From Corynebacterium stationis (GTDB lineage Bacteria > Actinomycetota > Actinomycetes > Mycobacteriales > Mycobacteriaceae): a DNA stretch of 64,000 bases. The notes beneath the pieces were generated by a model. That model worked only from the letters and a program-made list of their open reading frames with translations. It did no database searches and was not told the origin of the DNA. Shown one piece after another: positions 49,065 through 57,841 of this stretch (positions within the stretch are counted from its first letter, which is position 1; every line of letters starts with the position of its first letter). A program made the position numbers and the translations under genes. The stretch is taken from NCBI RefSeq assembly GCF_001941345.1, contig NZ_CP009251.1:248001-312000 (forward strand), given 5' to 3'.

Positions 49065-49610
49065 TTAGGCGCCGTCGATTAAGTCTTTGCGAGCGCGTGA
49101 GACGCGAGAGCGAATCGTGCCAACGCGGACGCCAGCAATTTTGGCGGCTTCCTCGTAGGTATATCCCAGCACTTGGGTGAGGATGAGGGCTTCGCGGCGG
49201 TCTTCCGGTAACGCGTCAATTAAGGCGCGCGCATCAATCCATTCCGCCCACGCGGTGGAATTTTCAGGCGAAGCCGCATCAGCGGTCGCATCTTCGTACT
49301 CGGTAGCTGATTTCCGAGGCCTGGCCATGTCATGGCGGATATTGTCTACCCACACGCGCCGGGCTAAAGAAAGTAGCCACGTCCGAGCAGAAGACCGTGC
49401 TGCAAACCGGGGGAGGGCACCGATGACGCGCAGATACGTTTCTTGGGTGAGGTCATCAGCGATTTCCGGCCCACCCAGGTGGGCTAAAAGACGCCACACG
49501 TCATCTTGGGTAGAGCGAATGAATTCAGTGAGCGCTTTGCGATCACCGCGACCGGCTTTTAAAGCCAGCTCGGTAACTCGCGCATCATCGCGCCCATGAT
49601 TGGAATTCAC
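49065..49610 (-). CDS. sigC: ECF sigma factor SigC
   Basis: A 181-residue extracytoplasmic-function sigma factor. Region 2 contains DDLTQETYLRVIGALPRF near residue 53, and region 4 contains LIDALPEDRREALILTQVLGYTYEEAAKI and the helix-turn-helix VRVGTIRSRVSRAR. The start was set at GTG 49610, since TAGATT (49623-49618) lies seven bases upstream; the earlier TTG at 49619 overlaps that hexamer. It lies opposite katA as in C. glutamicum, where SigC controls respiratory-chain genes. No adjacent anti-sigma gene is visible. Confidence 0.9.
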   Translation of the reverse strand: MNSNHGRDDARVTELALKAGRGDRKALTEFIRSTQDDVWRLLAHLGGPEIADDLTQETYLRVIGALPRFAARSSARTWLLSLARRVWVDNIRHDMARPRKSATEYEDATADAASPENSTAWAEWIDARALIDALPEDRREALILTQVLGYTYEEAAKIAGVRVGTIRSRVSRARKDLIDGA

Positions 49611-49846
49611 CCATATCAATCTACCAGCCGCATTGGGGGTAATCCTTATGGTGGTGTGCCCGGCAAAAATGCGGCGAAAAATGCCACAGATTCTGCTTCA
49701 TCTGCAGTGATACGGAGATCTTTTCAATCGTCAAGGTGAATATTGGGTAAAACGTATGAATCTCCAGTTATTGTTTGCCGAAGTTTATAAACGTGGGTAG
49801 AATCGAGGGCACCCAAGACAATCAACCCGACGATTTAGGAGCACAT

Positions 49847-51382
49847 ATGTCTGCTGCTGATGAAGTATTGAACAAGGGTGAGCGCGTAGCTGGCCAGGGC
49901 AATTCAACTAGCCCATCTGGACAGCCCGTTCCATCCGAGAACACCTCGATCACCGCTGGCCCACAGGGGCCAAACGTTCTCAATGACATTCACCTCATTG
50001 AGAAGCTGGCTCACTTCAACCGTGAGCGCGTCCCAGAGCGCACCCCTCACGCAAAGGGCCACGGCGCTTTCGGCGAACTCCACATCACCGAAGATGTTTC
50101 CGAGTTCACCAAGGCAAAGCTGTTCCAAAAGGGCACCGTCACGCCAATGATGGCGCGCTTTTCCACGGTTGCTGGTGAGCAGGGCTCCCCAGATACCTGG
50201 CGTGACGTTCACGGTTTCGCGCTGCGCTTCTACACCGAAGACGGCAACTACGACATCGTGGGTAACAACACCCCAACCTTCTTCCTGCGCGACGGCATGA
50301 AGTTCCCAGATTTCATCCACTCCCAGAAGCGTCTCGGCCGCAACGGCCTGCGTGACGCAGACATGCAGTGGGATTTCTGGACTCGTTCTCCTGAATCTGC
50401 ACACCAGGTGACCTACTTGATGGGTGACCGCGGTACCCCTAAGACTTCCCGTCACCAGGACGGCTTCGGTTCCCACACTTTCCAGTGGGTAAACGAAGAG
50501 GGCAAGCCAGTTTGGATCAAGTACCACTTCAAGACCCGCCAGGGCTGGGAGACCTTCACCGATGCTGAGGCAGCGGAGATGGCTGGTAAGAACGCTGACT
50601 ACCACCGTGAGGATCTATACAACTCGATCGAGCAGGGCGATTGCCCAATCTGGGACGTCAAGGTTCAGATCATGCCTTTCGAGGATGCAGAGAACTACCG
50701 CTGGAACCCGTTCGATCTGACCAAGACCTGGTCCCAGAAGGATTACCCACTGCACGATGTGGGCTACTTCGTTCTGAACCGCAACCCACGCAACTTCTTC
50801 GCTCAGATTGAGCAGGTTGCTCTGGACCCATCCAACTTGGTTCCTGGCGTTGGCCTGTCCCCAGACCGTATGCTGCAGGCACGTGTCTTTGCATACTCTG
50901 ACCAGCAGCGTTACCGCATCGGTGCGAACTACAAGCAGCTGCCAGTTAACCAGCCACTGAACGCTGACAAGGTCAACACCTACGAGCACGAGGGCTCCAT
51001 GTCCTTCCTGTTCAACAATGAGGATGACCCTGTTTACAGCCCGAACCGCTACGGCAAGGGCGCTGGCTACCTGGATGACGGCGAGACCTCTGCGCAGCCA
51101 AACGCTCAGGCATCTGACCTCTACGTCAACCCAGACCCACACGGCACCGACTTGGTTCGTGCACCTTACGTCAAGCACCAAGACGATGATGACTTCATGC
51201 AGGCGGGCATCTTGTACCGCGAGGTCATGGATGACGGCGCTAAGGAGCGTTTGGCAGATAACATCACCAACGCAATGGCTGGTGTTTCTGAGCAGGTTGA
51301 GCAGCAGGTCTACGAGTATTGGACCAACGTTGATGAAAACCTCGGCGCTCGCGTTCGTGAGCTGTTTGCTTCCAAGAAGTAA
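49847..51382 (+). CDS. katA: Catalase (monofunctional, haem)
   Basis: A 511-residue haem catalase that breaks down hydrogen peroxide. The distal His lies in ERTPHAKGHGAFG near residue 65, the Asn in NYDIVGNNTPTFF near 138, and the proximal haem Tyr in RMLQARVFAYSDQQRYR near 348. The ATG at 49847 was chosen over 49775 because AGGAG precedes it and homologues start here. TAGAAT at 49798-49803 gives a leader of about 40 bases. Codon choice is highly biased (CTG, ACC, AAG), as expected of an abundant protein. Confidence 0.96.
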   Translation: MSAADEVLNKGERVAGQGNSTSPSGQPVPSENTSITAGPQGPNVLNDIHLIEKLAHFNRERVPERTPHAKGHGAFGELHITEDVSEFTKAKLFQKGTVTPMMARFSTVAGEQGSPDTWRDVHGFALRFYTEDGNYDIVGNNTPTFFLRDGMKFPDFIHSQKRLGRNGLRDADMQWDFWTRSPESAHQVTYLMGDRGTPKTSRHQDGFGSHTFQWVNEEGKPVWIKYHFKTRQGWETFTDAEAAEMAGKNADYHREDLYNSIEQGDCPIWDVKVQIMPFEDAENYRWNPFDLTKTWSQKDYPLHDVGYFVLNRNPRNFFAQIEQVALDPSNLVPGVGLSPDRMLQARVFAYSDQQRYRIGANYKQLPVNQPLNADKVNTYEHEGSMSFLFNNEDDPVYSPNRYGKGAGYLDDGETSAQPNAQASDLYVNPDPHGTDLVRAPYVKHQDDDDFMQAGILYREVMDDGAKERLADNITNAMAGVSEQVEQQVYEYWTNVDENLGARVRELFASKK

Positions 51383-51439
51383 GAGCACTTACGGTGCGCC
51401 TTGACCATTAAGGCGCTGGTGGTCGATAAGTTTTCATCT

Positions 51440-52918
51440 ATGACTTCTCATACCACCCGCGCATTATGGTCGTTGCTTTTGACCGTGCCCATTATTGTGG
51501 GCGCGGTTTTCGCGTTTTCTACTTCCTGGGAACCTTCCCAGGCTTGGTCTAGTGGGGAAGACGCCACCGGCGCACCGGCGGACCAGGTAACGGCAGAAGA
51601 TGTAGTCAATGCGCGCAGGGCAGCCGGCGAGGCACAGTCGCAGGCGGGATTTTTGGTCTCGGGAGCCGAGCAGCTTGCCGATGGCACCACGCAGCTTCGC
51701 GAAGGAGCCGATGAATTAGGGCCTGGCGTTGACCAGTTGGTCGAAGGCGCGCAGGCGCTCAGCAATGGCATGACCGAGCTACAGGCGGGTACCGGACAGC
51801 TTGGCGATGGGGCATCGCAACTGGCGAACGCAGTTGATTCGGCCGTTAACCAAGTAATTGGTCTTGGAGCCGTACAAGGGCAGCTTCTAGAAGCTGTGGA
51901 GTCCGCTGAGCATGATCTCAAAGGCGTAGATTCCAAAGAAGCCAAAGAAGTACGCGGGGCGATTGCTGACTTGAAGCGGCAATTGGAAGCCTTTGATGTT
52001 GAAGCAGAAGTCACTGATCCTCTAACGGAGCTGCAAAATGGCTCCCGTGAACTGGCTAATCAGCTTGATGTGCCAGGCTATGCCTATCACGATGGTATCT
52101 ACTCGGCGACGCAAGGCAGCCAGGAACTACTGGCAGGATTACAAGAATTGCAGTCGGGTACCGGTGTGCTGACAGATGGTTCGCAAGAGCTTTCCGATGG
52201 CGCCGACCGCATCAAGTCCATGGCGGACTTAAATAAGAACAAGGCAGATGCCGTGCAGCGCGCGCTACCTGCCGTGCAGGCACCCGCGGCAGGCGAAGTC
52301 AGCGAAGAAATAGATCCGGAACTTGCTGCTGCGGAAGAAGACATCACTGGTGCTTTGAGTCCCGTTGTAGCGATGCTGCTTGCTGCCTTGGTTATGCTTG
52401 GCGGTGCAGCACTGGGGTGGGCATGGGCAAGCCGCATAGGACGACCAGTCGTCACCTTGATTATTGGCACGATTGGCCTGGTTGCTGCCAGCACAATGTT
52501 GTTGTGGATTCTGGCAAGCGTGATTACCCCAGTGGGTCTTATCCTGGGTGCCGGATTGATGGCGCTGGCATCTTTGGCCTCTACGGTTATCACGCATGCG
52601 ATCTTGGCGCGCATGAAAGTTACACCGGGACTCATCACGGCTGCGATTGCTGGCATCGTCCAGCTAGGGCTTGTCGGCTATGTCTGGAAGACCGCTACCA
52701 CCGGTGAGATCGGCACCATCTGGCAAGTACTCGCCAACCTCACGCCGTTGAACTGGGCGACCACGGGTCTTATCTCTGCTGGAAATGAGGGCAGTGCGAC
52801 CATGCTGTGGACCTCAGCCAGTGTGCTTGCTGCCGTGGTAATCCTCGGGGTTGTCGTTGTTGCAGTAACCCGCAAGCCAGCGCAGGTGCCTGAGGGAGAC
52901 GCAGCATCTGTTGCCTAA
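51440..52918 (+). CDS. YhgE/Pip-like membrane protein
   Basis: A 492-residue protein with one N-terminal helix, an extracytoplasmic region of about 280 residues built from repeats of the type LADGTTQLREGADEL (Gly-Ala-x-x-Leu coiled repeats), and five or six C-terminal helices. This is the architecture of YhgE/Pip proteins, ABC-2-related membrane proteins whose function is poorly defined. The ATG at 51440 was preferred over TTG at 51401 because that TTGACC reads as a -35 box, with GATAAG as -10, giving a leaderless mRNA. It follows katA but may be transcribed separately. Confidence 0.78.
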   Translation: MTSHTTRALWSLLLTVPIIVGAVFAFSTSWEPSQAWSSGEDATGAPADQVTAEDVVNARRAAGEAQSQAGFLVSGAEQLADGTTQLREGADELGPGVDQLVEGAQALSNGMTELQAGTGQLGDGASQLANAVDSAVNQVIGLGAVQGQLLEAVESAEHDLKGVDSKEAKEVRGAIADLKRQLEAFDVEAEVTDPLTELQNGSRELANQLDVPGYAYHDGIYSATQGSQELLAGLQELQSGTGVLTDGSQELSDGADRIKSMADLNKNKADAVQRALPAVQAPAAGEVSEEIDPELAAAEEDITGALSPVVAMLLAALVMLGGAALGWAWASRIGRPVVTLIIGTIGLVAASTMLLWILASVITPVGLILGAGLMALASLASTVITHAILARMKVTPGLITAAIAGIVQLGLVGYVWKTATTGEIGTIWQVLANLTPLNWATTGLISAGNEGSATMLWTSASVLAAVVILGVVVVAVTRKPAQVPEGDAASVA

Positions 52919-53197
52919 TTAAGGCGCTTTGATGTGCTCGGGTTCTTCGTAGAACTCGGTCGGGATTGGCCGCGGAGTCGGCTCTTGCGCTCGGAATGCT
53001 TTTAGCACCGGGCGCCAATTTTTTGGATTAGTGTCATACTGCTCAATCTCGCCGGTCTCGCGGTTGACCAGAGTCGGCCCGATTGAGTTATCTGGACGGC
53101 TCGGGCTAAACAGCCAATGTGTGTCGGTCTCTGCTGCGCCTGCGAGTGGGCCGCGGTGCTGAAATACTTTTTCTACAGCTTCATCAAAGGTAATCAT
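52919..53197 (-). CDS. Small conserved hypothetical protein
   Basis: A 92-residue soluble protein with the segment GPTLVNRETGEIEQY, reminiscent of small YrhB-type or immunity-like proteins that have a beta-strand with the pattern VN..TGE. No catalytic motif, signal or membrane segment. Convergent with the YhgE-like gene, whose stop codon abuts it. Function unknown. Confidence 0.65.
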   Translation of the reverse strand: MITFDEAVEKVFQHRGPLAGAAETDTHWLFSPSRPDNSIGPTLVNRETGEIEQYDTNPKNWRPVLKAFRAQEPTPRPIPTEFYEEPEHIKAP

Positions 53198-53303
53198 CGT
53201 TATCCACCTTAGTATGAGTTGGTGATGTGGCCTTGGCTATATCTGTGGAAAGCATCGAAATAGCAGTAATTCAATAATAGGTTGCTGTGAACGGTGCTAT
53301 AGG

Positions 53304-53453
53304 TTGGACTCGGCAAATTCACCAGTGCTAGTGTGGTCATTGCTCACGTAGTCCGCTTAGGGGGCGGACTGACGGTTTCTCCAATCCGTTGTGAGTGATA
53401 GGGAATAGGGCGGCGCCGCAGCTGTAGGGATGCGGCGCCGTTTCCTTGTTTTT
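53304..53453 (+). ncRNA. Candidate structured RNA: three-way junction plus terminator
   Basis: TTGGAC (53304-53309) and TAGTGT (53329-53334) could be a promoter. Then GCTCAC (53342-53347) pairs with GTGAGT (53391-53396), enclosing two hairpins: AGTCCGC/GCGGACT (53350-53370) and ACGGTT/AATCCGT (53372-53389). A perfect 10-base stem CGGCGCCGCA/TGCGGCGCCG (53411-53440) and a T-rich run follow. The layout suits a small RNA of about 115 bases or a riboswitch with terminator. It matches no class I can name. The next gene starts 290 bases on. Confidence 0.5.
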
Positions 53454-53744
53454 CATCAGGATGGGCAGTGAAGCTTCGCTGTAAGGAAGCTAACAATCGG
53501 GGGCGAAAGGGCTAGGGCTTCCAGAACTGAATCGGTGCAGAAAATGTGCGCATGGCGGCCGCATGCTTATTTATGTACAGCAGCTTTGCTTTCTTACTCA
53601 AACGTTTAAGAGATAACCGAAACTGTCAAATCTCGGGGCGCGTGCTACACGCCCGCGTTATTTGTGACCCTATGCACGGGTTTAATATTTCATTTCTGCG
53701 CCCACAGTGCGTAAGTTAGCGCGGTGATAGTACCAGTAGTGTGA
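53454..53744. other. Upstream region of the CitMHS transporter
   Basis: 290 bases without a convincing open frame. It contains a GlxR-like palindrome TGTGA-N6-GCACG at 53663-53678, about 70 bases before the gene, and a possible -10 TAGTAC near 53728. Confidence 0.45.
53663..53678. promoter_or_regulatory. Candidate GlxR (cAMP-CRP type) binding site
   Basis: TGTGACCCTATGCACG fits the GlxR consensus TGTGA-N6-TCACA at eight of ten positions and lies upstream of the citrate-type transporter. GlxR itself is encoded at 62495-63178. Inference from consensus only. Confidence 0.4.
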
Positions 53745-55121
53745 ATGGAATTTTATATGCAAACGCCCTTGGGTCTGACCATCATGGGTCTTTTAATTAT
53801 CGCTGTGACCGTCGGAATCTTAATCCGCGGAAAAGCCAACCCGATTATTCCTATGACGCTGGTCCCTGCGATCGGTGTCTTCATTTTGGGTTATGGATTT
53901 GAGGACCTTGCAGACTTCTATGAGAGCGGTCTCGGGTCTGTGATGAGCGTCGTGGTGATGTTCATCTTTGCCATCATCTTCTTTGGGATATTGCAAGATA
54001 TCGGGCTTTTCACTCCGGTGATTAAATCCCTCATCGTAGCCACGCGCGGCAATGTCATGCTGGTGACTTTAGGTACCGCTGCCATCGGTATCGTCGCACA
54101 CCTCGATGGTTCTGGTTCCACCACGTTCCTGCTGACGATTCCAGCACTCTTGCCGCTGTACAAAGCCATGAATATGTCGCGCTACGTGCTGTTGACCATC
54201 GTGGCGATGGCCGCATCCGTGATGAATATGGTTCCGTGGGCAGGTCCTTTAGGGCGTGCCGGTACGGTTATTGCTCAAGACCCGAACGATATCTGGATGC
54301 ACCTCATCCCTATTCAAGCTGTCGCAGCAGTGTTGGTCCTCGGCATCGCGGCGCTACTGGGCTGGTCAGAAAAGCGTCGCATCGCAAAGCTTCAAGCATC
54401 TGGTGAATTCCAAGGCACCACCGAAGTTGACGTCGCATCGTTGGCTGCAGAATTCCAAGCCCGCCAAGATCAGCAGCAGGAAGAAGACGGCTACCACTTC
54501 CGCACAGGGCGCTTTATCACTGTTATTAACATCGTGCTCGCGCTCGCTGTCCTTATAAGCTTGCTTTCTGGCCTCTTGCCACCAGCTCCTGCCTTCCTCA
54601 TTGCCACAACGATTGCCCTAGTGGTCAACTTCAAATCAGCCGGTGATCAGTCTGAAGCCCTCAAACGTCACGCGCCGAATGCCCTGTCCATGGCCGGCGT
54701 CATCTTGGCAGCGGCGATGTTTTTGGGCGTGCTTAATGAATCCGGCATGCTGGAAGAAATCGCACTCATGTTGGTTTCCATCCTGCCTGCTGCCGTGGGA
54801 CCTTACTTACACGTCATCGTTGGACTGCTGGGCGTGCCGCTAGACCTGTTGACGTCGACTGACGCCTACTACTTCTCGGTCTTGCCGATTGTGCAAGAAA
54901 CTGTGGCCACATATGACGTCACGGGTCTTGGTGCTGCCTCAGCGCTGATTGTCGGCAACGTTATTGGTACTTTCGTCTCGCCATTTTCTCCAGCGCTGTG
55001 GCTAGCCCTAGGGCTAGCTGGCGCGCAGATGGGCAAGTACCTCAAGCTGGCTTTCCCAATCGCTTGGATACTGTCCGTAACCATGGTACTGGTGGCGTTC
55101 TTTACTGGAATGTTGGCCTAA
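53745..55121 (+). CDS. CitMHS-family citrate-metal/H+ symporter, putative
   Basis: A 458-residue protein with about twelve helices. Family segments are GKANPIIPMTLVPAIGVF, HLDGSGSTTFLLTIPALLPLY near residue 125 and PLDLLTSTDAYYFSVLPI near 365, the two hairpin motifs of CitM/CitH. These import citrate complexed with Mg2+ or Ca2+, a carbon source for corynebacteria. An alternative start is the ATG at 53757. A linker rich in Gln and Glu (about 225-245) separates the halves. Upstream lies a GlxR-like site. Confidence 0.87.
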   Translation: MEFYMQTPLGLTIMGLLIIAVTVGILIRGKANPIIPMTLVPAIGVFILGYGFEDLADFYESGLGSVMSVVVMFIFAIIFFGILQDIGLFTPVIKSLIVATRGNVMLVTLGTAAIGIVAHLDGSGSTTFLLTIPALLPLYKAMNMSRYVLLTIVAMAASVMNMVPWAGPLGRAGTVIAQDPNDIWMHLIPIQAVAAVLVLGIAALLGWSEKRRIAKLQASGEFQGTTEVDVASLAAEFQARQDQQQEEDGYHFRTGRFITVINIVLALAVLISLLSGLLPPAPAFLIATTIALVVNFKSAGDQSEALKRHAPNALSMAGVILAAAMFLGVLNESGMLEEIALMLVSILPAAVGPYLHVIVGLLGVPLDLLTSTDAYYFSVLPIVQETVATYDVTGLGAASALIVGNVIGTFVSPFSPALWLALGLAGAQMGKYLKLAFPIAWILSVTMVLVAFFTGMLA

Positions 55122-55126
55122 AACTC

Positions 55127-55605
55127 TCATCCGGCTCCGTGCGGTTTGAACTGGGAGTTGTGGAAGACCAATGGAGTTTGCTCGGCGTGGCTGGTGGTAT
55201 CGAGGAATTCGAGCACGGCGAGGGTGTGGTCTCCGGTAATGATTTCCTCGACGAGGCGGGTGGTGAAGGTGGCGGTAGAGCCGTCGGTAAGTACGGCGGT
55301 GCCATCTGCTGTCTACGAAACGTCATCGAAGCGTTTATCGGCCGGGCCGGCGAGTTGACGGATAATACCAGCGTGCTCAGCAGCAAGGGCAGAAATCCCT
55401 ATGGAGTCTGCTTCGCGAAGACGCGGCCACGTCGTAGAAGTGTCCTGAATGGAGACGCCAACTAGCGGGGGATCGAGGCTAAGCCCAATGAAGGAGGCAG
55501 CGATCATGGAGGTCGGTTGTGCATCGACAAGCGCTGCGACCGCCGTGATGGGGGTTGGGACCTGCGCTAGAACCGGGCGCAGTGCGATGGGAGAAAAGTA
55601 GTAGG
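55127..55605 (-). pseudogene. Flavin reductase family protein, disrupted
   Basis: Minus-strand reading gives PTPITAVAALVDAQPTSMIA, then DPPLVGVSIQDTSTTWP and RFDDVS, an in-frame TAG, and TADGTAVLTDGS to FHNSQFKPHGAG with a TGA stop at 55127. This is a flavin-reductase-like (FMN-binding) domain. The TAG after DDVS probably replaced TGG. The N-terminal frame has no start codon; the nearest ATG is in another frame. Two lesions make it non-functional. It follows a broken ABC binding-protein gene, as in sulfonate-use loci. Confidence 0.75.
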
Positions 55606-55635
55606 CATGATACTTCCTTTGCTGAAGGGGGTTTA

Positions 55636-56093
55636 CTAGTCTTCGAAACGGACATCGACTTGGTCTGCGAAGTCGAAGACGTCGGGGAGAACGTCCGCGC
55701 GCTCAGACGCGCCGATTAGGTCATTTTGGGAATCGATCACCTTTTGATCGAGCGGGATTTGCAGGCGTGTGCTGCGGGTATTGATCTTCGTTGCTTCTGC
55801 GTCCGTGCCGGTTTCCTGCGCGAAAATCTTCTCCCATTTCTGGGTTATCATTTGTCCACTGATATGCACGCTCGATGCGCTCAAGGAGGTCGTCGATGGC
55901 TTCGGCGCGGGAGTCATCGGCAAGCGCGGCGTCACTTGCGACCCCAAAGACATAACCATTGGACACACCCTCGGCGGTAATCAACGGCACGGCCCCGCCG
56001 ACTTCCGCGATGGCTGTGTACGGATCCCACACCGTCCAGGCATCCACCCGTCCGGACTCGCAAGCACTCTTCGAATCCGCGGGCTGGAGAAGC
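55636..56093 (-). pseudogene. SsuA-type ABC substrate-binding protein, truncated and frameshifted
   Basis: The reading begins near 56090 with LQPADSKSACESGRVDAW and WDPYTAIAEV, continues VSNGYVFGVAS, shifts frame near 55860 after TNDNPE into KWEKIFAQETGTDAEATK, and ends DQVDVRFED. This is the C-terminal lobe of an aliphatic-sulfonate-type binding protein; the N-terminal lobe and signal peptide are missing. Together with the flavin reductase remnant it marks a dying sulfonate uptake and desulfonation locus. Confidence 0.78.
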
Positions 56094-56212
56094 TTTTGTC
56101 ATCAGCTCGCGACGCTGCGCGATTGACCGGAGGGTATCCCCCGTGGGCTAACCCTTTGTTAAAAGCAGGGGATTAGCCTAAAAGGCTAGCGAGAAAGCGC
56201 TAGAAAAGAATT

Positions 56213-56289
56213 TGGTCGGGATAACAGGATTTGAACCTGCGACCTCGTCGTCCCGAACGACGCGCGCTACCAACCTGCGCCATATCCCG
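56213..56289 (-). tRNA. tRNA-Pro (anticodon CGG)
   Basis: A 77-base tRNA on the minus strand. The acceptor CGGGATA pairs with TATCCCG, the anticodon stem CGTCG/CGACG encloses TTCGGGA (anticodon CGG, reading CCG), the T-arm is GCAGGTTCAAATCCTGT, and ACCA is encoded at the end. Confidence 0.96.
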
Positions 56290-56386
56290 AATATCGCAAT
56301 CTTGTGCGGTACAAAGAAATTATAACGCCGGGGTGGGGTGCGCCCCCAAATCAGGAATCACGAATTTGGGAGTGAACTATTTTTAG

Positions 56387-57283
56387 CTACTGAGCTTTTT
56401 CGGTGATGCGCAGCAGTGTTGCCGAAGGGCGGCAGAAGATACGCACGGGTGCGAACTTAGAGGTGCCCAAGCCATTGGAGACGTGCATCTTCATCGGGCC
56501 AAAGTCGTGCAGGCCTTGGACTCGCTTGCGGTCAATCCCAGAGTTGGTCACTAAGGCGCGGGAGCCAGGCAGGCAGATTTGCCCGCCGTGGGTATGGCCA
56601 GAGAGCGAGAGTTGGTAGCCATCGGCAGCAAACTTTTCTAGCACGCGGGGCTCGGGGCTGTGCAGCAAGGCCAGAGCAAGGTCCGCGTCCTGGTTCGGCA
56701 TACCGGCGATATCGGCGTAGTCATCCAAATCATGATGCGGATCATCGACGCCAGCGACAGCTAATCGCACGTTGCCGACCTGGAATTCATGGCGGGCTTG
56801 GGTGGCATCGCGCCAGCCATGCTCCATGAAAGCCGCCCGCATGCCGCGCCAGGGCAAATCGACATAAGACGGTTCGCGCTTGGCGCCCCACAAGTATTTA
56901 AACGGGTTTACCGGGCGCGGTGCCCAGTAATCATTGGTACCAAAGACGAATAGACCCGGGTATTTCATCAAGGGGCCAATGGCTCGCAGGACATCGGGAA
57001 CACCGGCTACATCAGAGAGATTATCGCCGGTATTGACCACCAAATCCGGTTCGAGGTCAGAAAGTGCGGAAACCCACTCAATTTTTTCCTCTTGCCCTGG
57101 AATCATGTGCAGGTCGGAGATGTGGAGAATCTTAAATTCCTTGTCACCGCGCAAAGTGCCTGGTTTTAGCAGCGGCACGGTTACTTCCTTGAGCTCGAAT
57201 TTGGTCAATTCGGAGTAGCCCCACGCGGCCGTTGCAAGGCCTGCGAGGGCTGGAGTTAGGAGTAATGGCACTATTTTCTTCAC
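56387..57283 (-). CDS. Calcineurin-like metallophosphoesterase
   Basis: A 298-residue protein with an N-terminal membrane anchor (about residues 5-24) and the metallophosphoesterase motifs HISDLHM near 54, NTGDNLSD near 86, GTNDYWAP near 117 and GHTHGGQI near 229. Two metals would be bound outside the membrane if the anchor is uncleaved. Relatives hydrolyse UDP-diacylglucosamine-like lipids or are of unknown substrate. The GTG start at 57283 has TAGGCT six bases upstream, so it is probably leaderless. Divergent from the YqeY gene. Confidence 0.87.
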   Translation of the reverse strand: MKKIVPLLLTPALAGLATAAWGYSELTKFELKEVTVPLLKPGTLRGDKEFKILHISDLHMIPGQEEKIEWVSALSDLEPDLVVNTGDNLSDVAGVPDVLRAIGPLMKYPGLFVFGTNDYWAPRPVNPFKYLWGAKREPSYVDLPWRGMRAAFMEHGWRDATQARHEFQVGNVRLAVAGVDDPHHDLDDYADIAGMPNQDADLALALLHSPEPRVLEKFAADGYQLSLSGHTHGGQICLPGSRALVTNSGIDRKRVQGLHDFGPMKMHVSNGLGTSKFAPVRIFCRPSATLLRITEKAQ

Positions 57284-57315
57284 GCAACCAGCCTACAGGG
57301 GTAAATTAGGAAACT

Positions 57316-57768
57316 ATGAGTCAGTTAAAAGAAACCATCCGCGCAGACCTCAAGACCTCAATGAAGGCAAAAGAAAAAGAACGCACCGGTGCAATCCGTG
57401 CTCTCCTCGCAGCTATCCAGGCAGAAGAAACCACTGGCGCCCGCCATGAAATCACCGATGAAGACGTTTTGAAAGTCATCGCGCGTGAGATCAAAAAGCG
57501 CCGCGAATCCGCACAAATGTATGCAGACAATGACCGCCCTGAACTGGCTGAGGCAGAGCTTGCTGAGGTGCCTTATTTCGAGGCATACCAGCCGGCGCAG
57601 CTGGGTGATGCTGAGTTAGAAAAGCTTGTCGATGACTCCATCGCCGAAGTTGGCGCTGACTCCATGGCACAGATGGGCCAAGTCATGAAGATAGCTACCG
57701 AAAAGGCCGCTGGAGCCGTAGACGGCAAGCGTCTCTCCGACGCAGTTAAGGCCAAGCTAAGCAGCTAG
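57316..57768 (+). CDS. GatB/YqeY-domain protein
   Basis: A 150-residue YqeY protein, all-helical, with a domain shared with the tail of amidotransferase subunit GatB. Conserved parts are MKAKEKERTGAIRALLAAIQ near residue 16 and MAQMGQVMKIATEKAAGAVDGKRLSDAVK near 118. A role in tRNA-dependent amidation has been suggested for the family but is not established. TAAATT lies eight bases before the ATG. Ends at a strong terminator. Confidence 0.88.
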   Translation: MSQLKETIRADLKTSMKAKEKERTGAIRALLAAIQAEETTGARHEITDEDVLKVIAREIKKRRESAQMYADNDRPELAEAELAEVPYFEAYQPAQLGDAELEKLVDDSIAEVGADSMAQMGQVMKIATEKAAGAVDGKRLSDAVKAKLSS

Positions 57769-57778
57769 CGGGTTGAGT

Positions 57779-57818
57779 AAAGGCGGGCACCAGGGAGAAA
57801 ATCTGGTGCCCGCCTTTT
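57779..57818. terminator. Terminator between the YqeY gene and the PBP gene
   Basis: AAAGGCGGGCACCAG pairs with CTGGTGCCCGCCTTTT across a ten-base loop; the A and T runs let it act in both directions for these convergent genes. Confidence 0.85.
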
Positions 57819-57841
57819 GGCGTGCTTGAGGTAGCTAAGTG

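Noticed and set aside
53342-53440. Assignment of the structured RNA to 6C RNA or a known riboswitch
   Set aside because: Only one C-rich loop appears on the minus strand, and the plus-strand junction lacks the conserved cores of the fluoride, guanidine, ZTP, TPP or preQ1 classes that I can recall.
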